DNA of 20,454 nucleotides, taken from an uncultured Ellagibacter sp. GTDB taxonomy: Bacteria > Actinomycetota > Coriobacteriia > Coriobacteriales > Eggerthellaceae. Every line of letters begins with the position of its first letter. Position 1 is the stretch's first letter. Both the position numbers and the translations under genes were made by a program. The notes beneath the pieces were generated by a model that did no database searches, was not told the DNA's origin, and was given only the letters and a program-made list of their open reading frames with translations. Location: assembly GCF_934617235.1 (NCBI RefSeq), contig NZ_CAKTTZ010000041.1:1-20454 (forward strand). The letters run 5' to 3'. Positions 14,182 to 20,454 of the stretch are shown here, one piece after another.

Positions 14182-15702
14182 ATGGCGGAGAGTATTACCG
14201 GCTCCGAAACCATCGTTGAGAGCAGCCTGATTGGTCCAACGATGGGGACGATTGGCTACGGTTGCTCAATGGCCTCTGTCCTTATTTCAGCATATAGCCC
14301 CCTCTTGGCCGCACCCGAGATCAGTTCGCCAGTCACGCATGGCATAACGCATGCTCTGATGTTCTTGGCGATGGCGTGCACGTTCTTCTGCCTGTATCGC
14401 TTCGCGCGGGAGGATTGCGACAGGTTTGTGTGCTCTAAACACCTTCAAATCGTTTCCCTCGCCATGCAGCTCGTCCTGCCAATCATCGCCCTGTTAGATA
14501 ACTTGAGCAGCTTCACCGTGCCAATCCCCATCAGTGTCATTGCCTGGCTCTGCTTCGGCACGGCGAGCGCTTTCTTCGCCTGTGCCTGGACAACCGCTCA
14601 AAACGCGATTAAGGAAGAGTGCATTCGCTCGGTAAACTTCTTGTCCTTCTGCATCGCCGCCTGTATCTCTTTGTGCGTTCTCTGCATGCCTTCGATCGCT
14701 GGCATAACCACCCTCATCGTCCTATGCATTATACAGTTTTCCCTGCTCATGTGCGCACCCCACAAAGGCGGCGCAGTGCTAGATCGTGACGGATCGGAGT
14801 GGTTCGCGAAGAGCGGATTCAAAAAAAGCGGCTCTTACGTGATGTTCGTCAACGGGATGATGCTGGGCGTATTTGCCGGTCTGCTGGTCGCCCGTGTCAG
14901 CAAGTACGCCCTTCCACCAGCCGCCATCGGCATATCGTTCATCGCGATCGCTATTATCTTCCACGTCGTAACGAAAAAAGCTCCTTTTCTTCTTTCGCTT
15001 GGTCAAGCCCAACTTATCTCCCTTCCAATCATTATTTGCGGCGTTATAGCGATTGGATTTCTTGATGCACCCTGGAATACCGCAGCTGCGCTCGGCCTTT
15101 TTGTCGTCCTCTATCTTTTCGACTACGCCAACACGTCTGTTCTTTCGCTTCGGGGCAGATTGCTATCCATATCTCCTTGCTATTGCTTCTCTCGCGGCCG
15201 TCTGTTCATCATCGCTGGTCAAGCAGCAGGATGGCTCGTCGGCGCAGTTTTAGCTGGATCCGGCCGAGGCGGTCTCCCCATCGTCTCGTTCGTTCTAGTT
15301 GGCCTTGTCTGCCTCTATATATCGACAACAGCAATCGGACCGCAGGAAGGTCATGTCGACAATAGCGAAGAAATGGACAGGGGTGGCGCTGTCCCCATGC
15401 AATGCTCTGAGCCGACCCCCCTCCCGCAAGAAGAGCGAGTGACGCAAGCAAGGCCCTATAAAAACAAATGCATCCAGGCAGCAAAACGGTTCGATCTCAC
15501 TCCGCGCGAAGGAGAAATACTCGTCTTTCTTGCAAAAGGACGCAATGCCAAGTACATCGCCGATCAGCTTATCGTTGCGGAGCGGACCGTGAAGACCCAT
15601 ACATACCATATTTATCAGAAGATGGGAATTCATTCCCAACAAGAATTGATCGATATCGTCGAGGCCGAGCCGAACATCGAAACCGAAGGTCCCGCCGCCT
15701 AG
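14182..15702 (+). CDS. LuxR-family regulator with a 12-helix membrane sensor domain
   Basis: A 506-residue protein. I count about 12 hydrophobic segments between residues 17 and 385, an MFS-like number. A polar linker follows (about 385-435), then a C-terminal LuxR/GerE helix-turn-helix (about 437-496) with LTPREGEIL, KYIADQL, AERTVKTHTYHIYQKMGI and HSQQELI. The fold would place a DNA-binding domain on the cytoplasmic side of a membrane sensor. GGGGGGA precedes the ATG. It has its own extended -10 promoter and a strong terminator before module B, so it is probably a separate transcription unit. Regulators of this design are numerous in Eggerthellaceae and often sit beside Moco-enzyme genes. 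I infer substrate-dependent control of module B and perhaps of the divergent genes. Confidence 0.9.
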   Translation: MAESITGSETIVESSLIGPTMGTIGYGCSMASVLISAYSPLLAAPEISSPVTHGITHALMFLAMACTFFCLYRFAREDCDRFVCSKHLQIVSLAMQLVLPIIALLDNLSSFTVPIPISVIAWLCFGTASAFFACAWTTAQNAIKEECIRSVNFLSFCIAACISLCVLCMPSIAGITTLIVLCIIQFSLLMCAPHKGGAVLDRDGSEWFAKSGFKKSGSYVMFVNGMMLGVFAGLLVARVSKYALPPAAIGISFIAIAIIFHVVTKKAPFLLSLGQAQLISLPIIICGVIAIGFLDAPWNTAAALGLFVVLYLFDYANTSVLSLRGRLLSISPCYCFSRGRLFIIAGQAAGWLVGAVLAGSGRGGLPIVSFVLVGLVCLYISTTAIGPQEGHVDNSEEMDRGGAVPMQCSEPTPLPQEERVTQARPYKNKCIQAAKRFDLTPREGEILVFLAKGRNAKYIADQLIVAERTVKTHTYHIYQKMGIHSQQELIDIVEAEPNIETEGPAA

Positions 15703-15718
15703 CAAATAGGATCGTCGC

Positions 15719-15757
15719 ATCATGCCTGGAGCCCCTGGCTCAAGCTCCAAGCATGAT
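15719..15757 (+). other. Stem-loop just after the luxR-type gene
   Basis: ATCATGC (15719-15725) and TGGAGC (15727-15732) pair with GCTCCA (15744-15749) and GCATGAT (15751-15757), with one mismatch. It lies 16 nt past the stop codon and before the main terminator, and may protect the transcript 3' end. Confidence 0.5.
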
Positions 15758-15810
15758 TTGCTCGCGACACACTTCCTCAAGCCAAGCAACAGCATAGGCG
15801 AACGTCGCCC

Positions 15811-15845
15811 AAAGCGCCCCAACACATTGGGGCGCTTTGTTATTT
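15811..15845 (+). terminator. Intrinsic terminator of the luxR-type gene
   Basis: AAAGCGCCCCAA (15811-15822) pairs perfectly with TTGGGGCGCTTT (15827-15838) around a CACA loop, followed by GTTATTT. The 12-bp stem can work on either strand. It insulates the regulator from module B. Confidence 0.8.
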
Positions 15846-16213
15846 GTCGCGTTGCAAGAACCGGAATGAGGCGGGTCGCTTCGCAGACGGGCGATTCGCA
15901 GACGCACGGCATCGCGTCGCCGACGGCGAGCGCATGCACCCAGACGAGGAGCGAAGCCACATCGCGGAACAACACGCAAGCCGCTAATACTCTGGGTCAT
16001 AAATCAGCTCGGCAGAGCGATGCGACCCTACGACTCCTTGAAAATAATGCCCCTTCATACTTCTTGGCAGATGACTCAAAACCGCGCAAAGAGAACAATG
16101 AAGGCGTCGGAATCGCCGAATCGAGTTTCCGACCTGAGGGCCGCCCGCGAAAAAAGAGTCGCCGGTCGGAACCTCTGCCACAAGGGGGAGAAATACAAGA
16201 GAGGAGAAGCAGG
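15846..16213 (+). promoter_or_regulatory. Upstream region of module B
   Basis: A 368-nt region that must carry the module B promoter; no -35/-10 pair stands out. It holds a direct repeat TTCGCAGACG (15880-15889 and 15895-15904, period 15 nt). It also has three GTCGGAA-type elements (16106-16112, an inverted copy at 16127-16133, and 16165-16171), and the middle one can pair with either neighbour. The frame of the Moco gene stays open through here, but the ribosome site at 16203-16207 marks the true start. Confidence 0.4.
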
Positions 16214-18520
16214 ATGAGTGAACTGACTCGAGTTAGCGAAACGCCGCGCGTCACCGAGCTTGAAGATGGCACGCTCGTGTATCGGACGGCTCAATGGTCT
16301 CCGCCGGGCTGCCATGGCGTCGGCTGCGGTTTAAGGGCCTTCGTCAAGGATGGGAAGCTGATTAAAGTTGAGGGCGACCCCGATCAGCCGATCACAAACG
16401 GGCGACTTTGCGTTCGTTGCCTTTCGCTTCCCGAATACATCTACCACAAGGATCGCCTTCTGTATCCCATGAAGCGCGACCGTAAGTTCCGCGGCCAGGG
16501 CGACAAATGGGAGCGCATCAGCTGGGACGAGGCATACGACATCATCGTGGAGAAGTACCACGAGCTGACCGAGAAATACGGCCCCGACACGGTATCCGTC
16601 TGGACGGGTACCGGCCGCGAGGCGAGCGCATACCAATTCCAAACCTGCAACCAGGTGTTCCACAGCCGCACGGCGATCCACGCCAACGGCGGCTGGTCAT
16701 GCGTCATCCCGCGCCAGACCGCGATGGATTGGCTGCTCGGCTGCGCGTACGTGGAGTACGACGGCGCCTTCGGCTTTAAGAATCGCTACGATGACCCGCG
16801 CTACGAACTGCCGAAGTACATGCTCGTCTGGGGACGCAACCCCCTGTGGTCCAACCCCGACGGCCTGTTCGGCCACAGCGTAATCGACATGATGAAGCGC
16901 GGGACGAAGCTCATCGTCGTCGACCCGCGCGCGAGCTGGCTCGCCATGCACGCGGAATATCATTTCCAGATCCGCCCCGGCACCGACGCTGCCTTGGCGA
17001 TGGCCCTCAACGACGTCATCATCGAGGAGGATCTCTACGACCATGAGTTCGTCGACAGGTGGACGTATGGGTTCAACGAATACGCCGAGCGATGCAAGAC
17101 AATGACGCCTGAGATGGCCGCCGACATCTGCGGCGTTTCGGCAGACGAGATTCGCGCAGCCGCGAGATGCCTCGCCCAGAAGCCCTGCACCGCATCCGTA
17201 GGCCTCAAGACCGACCAGAGCCCCAACACTCTGCAGATCTGCCACGCCGTTTGGGGAATCTTCGCGATTTGCGGGAACCTCGACAACCCGGGAGGCGTGA
17301 AACTCGGGCAGACCATGCTCAACGGCGGATCCACCGGCCGCAAGGGCGTCGGCATGCAGGTCAACGAGGAGGACACCAACCCTATCCCCATTGCCGGCCA
17401 CGATCAGTATCCCGCAATGGACTTCATCATTAACACGACGCAGCCGGACTGCACGCTCGACACGCTGCGCACGAACATCCCCTACCCCATCGAGTTCCTG
17501 TTCATCCAGAGCTCCAACTTCATCTCTTCCTGCATCACCCAACAGCCGATGCAGTGGCTGGAAGCTTGCCGCCACAAGGAATTCGTGTGCGCGACCGACA
17601 TCTTCATGAACCCGACCATTCAAGCCCTTGCTGATGTCGTGCTCCCCGTCTCCACATCGCTCGAGCACGAGGGCATCGTCACCTTCCATGGCTGCAACCA
17701 ACCCGGCCAGTTCCACGCCCTCACGAAGGTCCTCGAGCCCTTGGGCGAATGCAAGTCCGATCTCCAGATCATGCTCGACCTCGACCACCGCATCAACCCC
17801 GACCGCACCGAGGACCTCGAGAAGTGGTCCAGCGAACACGGTTACCTTGACAATAAGATTCAGAGCATCCCCTATACGGAAAACCCTGAGACCGGCGAGG
17901 CCATGACTTACGAAACGCTGAGGGAGTGGGTTTACGGCCGTTACGAGATTCCGTACTACCAGTACGAGAAGGGCCTGCTGCGAGCAGATGGGAAACCCGG
18001 CTTCAAATCGCCGACCGGCCGCGTCGAGCTCTGGAGCACCGTCAAGAACCATCTCGGCGAAGATCCGCTGCCCTACTATGAGGAGCCCCGTTTCTCCAAG
18101 CGCTCCCGCCCCGAATGGGCGGAGAAATACCCGCTTGAGTTCGTGACCGGCGCGCGCCGCGCGACCTCTTTCCACACCGAGCACCGCATGATCGACTCCT
18201 TGCGCGAAATTCGCAAATACGCGACCGTTGAGATTAACCCGACCACCGCGGAGAGATACGGCATCCATCAAGGCGATTGGGTGAAGATCGAAAACCCGTG
18301 GGGCGCATGCGAGATGGTTGCGGACGTCACGCCCATCGTCAAGGAGGACGTCATCGGCTGCGACCACGGCTGGTGGTATCCCGAGGAGAAGAATTCCGAG
18401 CTCTTCGGCGTCTGGAAGTCGAACATCAACGAACTCATGCCTTGGAAGGAAATAGGCAAACTCGGCCTCGGCTCCCATTACGGCGCCCTGCCCTGCAAGA
18501 TTTCCCGCGCCGAAGGCTAG
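16214..18520 (+). CDS. Molybdopterin oxidoreductase, DMSO reductase superfamily (module B), possibly a dehydroxylase
   Basis: A 768-residue paralogue of the module A enzyme. It has PPGCHGVGC (C33 and C38) and GRLCVRC (C66 and C69) near the N terminus; the residue matching C27 of module A is Ala26. The Moco core includes MLVWGRNPLW and RPGTDAALAMA, and a likely Mo ligand is C163 in GWSCVIPR. The C-terminal domain has VEINPTTAERYGI and DHGWWYPEE. There is no Tat signal, so it is cytoplasmic. AGGAG lies 6-7 nt before the ATG. The gene follows the luxR-type unit and precedes a ferredoxin and an MFS carrier. It is best placed near the catechol dehydroxylase/pyrogallol transhydroxylase-like groups. 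The substrate is unknown and probably differs from that of module A, since loop sequences diverge widely. Confidence 0.9.
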   Translation: MSELTRVSETPRVTELEDGTLVYRTAQWSPPGCHGVGCGLRAFVKDGKLIKVEGDPDQPITNGRLCVRCLSLPEYIYHKDRLLYPMKRDRKFRGQGDKWERISWDEAYDIIVEKYHELTEKYGPDTVSVWTGTGREASAYQFQTCNQVFHSRTAIHANGGWSCVIPRQTAMDWLLGCAYVEYDGAFGFKNRYDDPRYELPKYMLVWGRNPLWSNPDGLFGHSVIDMMKRGTKLIVVDPRASWLAMHAEYHFQIRPGTDAALAMALNDVIIEEDLYDHEFVDRWTYGFNEYAERCKTMTPEMAADICGVSADEIRAAARCLAQKPCTASVGLKTDQSPNTLQICHAVWGIFAICGNLDNPGGVKLGQTMLNGGSTGRKGVGMQVNEEDTNPIPIAGHDQYPAMDFIINTTQPDCTLDTLRTNIPYPIEFLFIQSSNFISSCITQQPMQWLEACRHKEFVCATDIFMNPTIQALADVVLPVSTSLEHEGIVTFHGCNQPGQFHALTKVLEPLGECKSDLQIMLDLDHRINPDRTEDLEKWSSEHGYLDNKIQSIPYTENPETGEAMTYETLREWVYGRYEIPYYQYEKGLLRADGKPGFKSPTGRVELWSTVKNHLGEDPLPYYEEPRFSKRSRPEWAEKYPLEFVTGARRATSFHTEHRMIDSLREIRKYATVEINPTTAERYGIHQGDWVKIENPWGACEMVADVTPIVKEDVIGCDHGWWYPEEKNSELFGVWKSNINELMPWKEIGKLGLGSHYGALPCKISRAEG

Positions 18521-18549
18521 CCCGTAACTTTACGAAAGGAGGCTCAACT

Positions 18550-18885
18550 ATGGCAACTTACGGATTGATGATCGACAACGAGTACTGCACTGGATGCCAT
18601 TCTTGCGAGATCGCATGCAGGAACGAGCTTGGACTGCCCATGGGGCAATGGGGCATCAAACTGCTCGAGCTTGGCCCATGGAAAAAGCTCGATGGCAAAT
18701 GGGAGACGAAGTTCGTCCCCGTCCCAACCAGCTACTGCACCCTTTGCGATGAGCGCGTCGCCAATGGAGGCGTCCCCTCCTGTGCGCTTCATTGCCTCGC
18801 GAACGTCATCGAGTATGGAACGCTTGAGGAACTCGCAGTCAAGATGGAGGAAAAGGGCAGCAAGTGCTCCGTCTTCCTGCCCTAA
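18550..18885 (+). CDS. 2x[4Fe-4S] ferredoxin-like electron-transfer subunit (module B)
   Basis: A 111-residue protein with C13, C16, C19, C23 in CTGCHSCEIAC and C63, C66, C78, C82, enough for two [4Fe-4S] clusters. A ninth cysteine (C106) near the C terminus is absent from the module A version. A consensus AGGAGG lies 7 nt before the ATG. It starts 29 nt after the Moco stop codon, the same gap as in module A, which points to a duplicated two-gene cassette. It probably passes electrons to the Moco subunit in the cytoplasm. The upstream donor (a ferredoxin, flavoprotein or NADH) cannot be told. Confidence 0.88.
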   Translation: MATYGLMIDNEYCTGCHSCEIACRNELGLPMGQWGIKLLELGPWKKLDGKWETKFVPVPTSYCTLCDERVANGGVPSCALHCLANVIEYGTLEELAVKMEEKGSKCSVFLP

Positions 18886-18951
18886 GCCCCTTGAATCCCC
18901 TTTAGCGGCATGTTAACCCTTTCCTCTTGCTGACTGCCGCATCCCCGCCAA

Positions 18952-18992
18952 GAACGACCCCGATTCTTCCCTCCAAGGTTTCGGGGTCGTTC
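18952..18992 (+). other. 12-bp stem-loop between the ferredoxin and MFS genes
   Basis: GAACGACCCCGA (18952-18963) pairs perfectly with TCGGGGTCGTTC (18981-18992), with a 17-nt loop and no U-run after it. It ends 24 nt before the MFS start. A partial terminator or stability element is likely, mirroring the hairpin before the module A transporter. Confidence 0.55.
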
Positions 18993-19016
18993 GCCTTCCG
19001 GAAAGAAGGAGAGTCC

Positions 19017-20273
19017 ATGGATGGCGAAAAGCTATGGACCGCGAAATTCATGCAGCTTCTCCTCATCGAATCGGTGCTGCAGTTCGGCATGTACCTCACG
19101 CGCCCCATCATCTCGAGCTACGCGATCTCCCTTGGCGCCTCGATGGCCCTTGCCGGATTTCTTGCCGGCATGCTCGCCACCGCCGCTTTAGCCATCCGGC
19201 CTATCAGCGGGGCGGTCTCCGACAAGCTCAGCAAGCGCTCTCTGCTCGTTGTCTCCTGCGGGCTGTTCGCAGCCTCAGCCCTCGGTTGCGCCTTGTGCCG
19301 CTCCATTGAGCTTCTGGGGCTCTTCCTTGCGCTGCAAGGCTTCGCCTTCGCGTTCAAGTCAACCGTAGTCGTTTCGCTCGCGTCCCTCGTCGTCCCGAAA
19401 AAGCGAGTCGGCGCAGGCGTCGGGCTTCTCGGGCTTGCGTACACCGTGTCCTGCGCGATAGGGCCCGCTGTAGGGTCGGCTATAGGGAAGGCATTCGGGT
19501 ATTCGGCCGTGTTCGCAGCCTCCTGCGCGCTCCTCTCCCTCGGCTTCGCGCTCGCCCTTTTGTTCCGTGCTCCCCATAAAACGCAAGCGCCTCGCACGAA
19601 AAGCTCAGTCAAGTCAATCGGCAACGATGCAGCAATCGGGCACATCGAGAAAGGCCCTCGCAAAATGCCCGACGCCTCCCGGACGGCTAGCAAGTATCTT
19701 TATCTCCCCGCTCTCCCCCTATCGGTTATCGCAGGCTTTCTTATGGTCGCCCAGGGCGTCACGTCATCGTTCATCCTAGTAGTGGGCGAAATACGGGGCA
19801 TCGAGGGTGCGCCGCTTTACTTCCTCCTCTACTCCCTCGCGACTCTAGTCGCCCGCCCTCTGGCCGGCAAGGCAAGCGATGCACTCGGGGTTGAAGCAGT
19901 TGCGACTCCGATGATAATCGTGGCCGGAATCGGGATGATAGCGGCGGCATTCATCGACTCATTTTCGGGAATCGCGATTGCCGGCGTCTCCATGGGGGTC
20001 GGGCAAGGTTCCGCTTATTGCGCCATTCAAGCCGAGTCGGTTCGCGGAGTGCCGGAAAACCAGCTGGGAAGAGCCGCCAACACGTTCTACATCGGGCCCG
20101 ATTTGTGCATGGGCTTGGGGCCTGTAGCCGGCGGCCTGGTCTTTCAAACGGCAGGACCAACCGCCATGTTCGTCTTCAACACAATCTCTGTCTTTACGGC
20201 ACTGCTTCTTTTCGTTGCATACGCGCAAAGCAATCGTTGCTCCTGCAAGCCGGCGAATCATGAGCGATCCTAG
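19017..20273 (+). CDS. MFS transporter of module B (drug:proton antiporter-like)
   Basis: A 418-residue carrier with about 12 hydrophobic segments. GAVSDKLSKRS is a loop motif A variant and AIGPAVGSAIG resembles the antiporter motif C of drug:proton antiporters. The central cytoplasmic loop (about 205-245) is basic. The last residues are polar and Cys-containing. AAGGAG lies about 5 nt before the chosen ATG; the 30 extra in-frame codons upstream cross the hairpin and are not coding. The gene follows the ferredoxin by 131 nt on the same strand. I infer product export or substrate exchange for the module B enzyme. It is not closely similar to the module A carriers, so the transporter was probably acquired separately. 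Confidence 0.8.
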   Translation: MDGEKLWTAKFMQLLLIESVLQFGMYLTRPIISSYAISLGASMALAGFLAGMLATAALAIRPISGAVSDKLSKRSLLVVSCGLFAASALGCALCRSIELLGLFLALQGFAFAFKSTVVVSLASLVVPKKRVGAGVGLLGLAYTVSCAIGPAVGSAIGKAFGYSAVFAASCALLSLGFALALLFRAPHKTQAPRTKSSVKSIGNDAAIGHIEKGPRKMPDASRTASKYLYLPALPLSVIAGFLMVAQGVTSSFILVVGEIRGIEGAPLYFLLYSLATLVARPLAGKASDALGVEAVATPMIIVAGIGMIAAAFIDSFSGIAIAGVSMGVGQGSAYCAIQAESVRGVPENQLGRAANTFYIGPDLCMGLGPVAGGLVFQTAGPTAMFVFNTISVFTALLLFVAYAQSNRCSCKPANHERS

Positions 20274-20454
20274 GGCCAGGCACCATATAATCGTAACAGC
20301 AGGTGATTTCTTCTTTTCGCCAGACAGATTCATCGAAAGGTCGTTTGCCGGGACAAAGGCGAGAACACCGGAATTAACCCCATTACAGTTTGAGGTAAGC
20401 CACCGATGAACTTCGGTGGCGAGCATTCGGCGCATTGCCTACGATACGGGCAAG
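20274..20454. other. Non-coding right edge
   Basis: About 180 nt with no supported gene. GCCACCGA (20399-20406) and TCGGTGGC (20413-20420) form a perfect 8-bp hairpin with a 6-nt loop, possibly the 3' end of the module B transcript, but no T-run follows. Confidence 0.4.

Noticed and set aside
15722..16213. N-terminal extension of the module B Moco gene by 164 codons
   Set aside because: It would run through the luxR-type terminator. The composition is not protein-like, a good ribosome site precedes the ATG at 16214, and that start matches the length of the module A paralogue.
16697..18478. 593-codon open frame antisense to the module B Moco gene
   Set aside because: Same reasoning: no motifs, and full overlap with a well-supported gene.
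19959..20435. Minus-strand open frame entering the module B MFS gene from the right edge
   Set aside because: It is mostly antisense to a clear MFS protein, has no ribosome site and shows no domain.

Overview
The window looks like the accessory genome of a high-GC anaerobic gut actinobacterium, most likely of the Eggerthellaceae (Eggerthella, Gordonibacter or Adlercreutzia relatives). The signs are two soluble molybdopterin (Moco) enzyme modules, a LuxR-type regulator with about 12 membrane helices, a small protein with an MCFRP start, many MFS carriers and GC-rich codon use. The genus cannot be settled from sequence reading alone. No tRNA, rRNA, CRISPR array or intact insertion sequence was seen.

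Layout. (1) 1-3838, plus strand: the 3' part of a CaiB-like CoA-transferase, a complete CaiC-like betaine-CoA ligase, and an MFS carrier resembling E. coli YaaU. This is a carnitine/crotonobetaine activation block. Two abutting stem-loops lie between caiB and caiC. (2) 4038-7145, minus strand: an MmgE/PrpD-family gene, a full-length trigger-factor homologue that lacks the ribosome-docking signature, and two very small tandem proteins (59 and 60 aa) with the same eight-cysteine layout. The first mini-gene starts on the base after the chaperone stop codon. I know of no described system with this content, and it is the best candidate for something new. (3) 7146-7436: a structured non-coding stretch with a strong plus-strand terminator. 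(4) 7437-12297, minus strand, Moco module A: a 78-aa protein, a 770-aa Moco oxidoreductase, a 111-aa 2x[4Fe-4S] protein, a GPH-type MFS carrier and an MCFRP zinc-ribbon protein. A further MFS gene (12555-13829) lies upstream. (5) 14182-20273, plus strand, Moco module B: the membrane LuxR regulator with its own terminator, a 768-aa Moco oxidoreductase paralogue, a second 111-aa ferredoxin and another MFS carrier.

How they may work together. Modules A and B share a layout: a catalytic subunit without a Tat signal, a 29-nt gap, a ferredoxin of identical length, then a transporter. This fits soluble cytoplasmic reductases or dehydroxylases acting on imported small molecules. The nearest families I can name are the catechol dehydroxylase and pyrogallol transhydroxylase/acetylene hydratase-like branches of the DMSO reductase superfamily. 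The substrates cannot be read from the sequence. The LuxR protein probably senses a substrate and controls module B, and possibly the divergent module A side.
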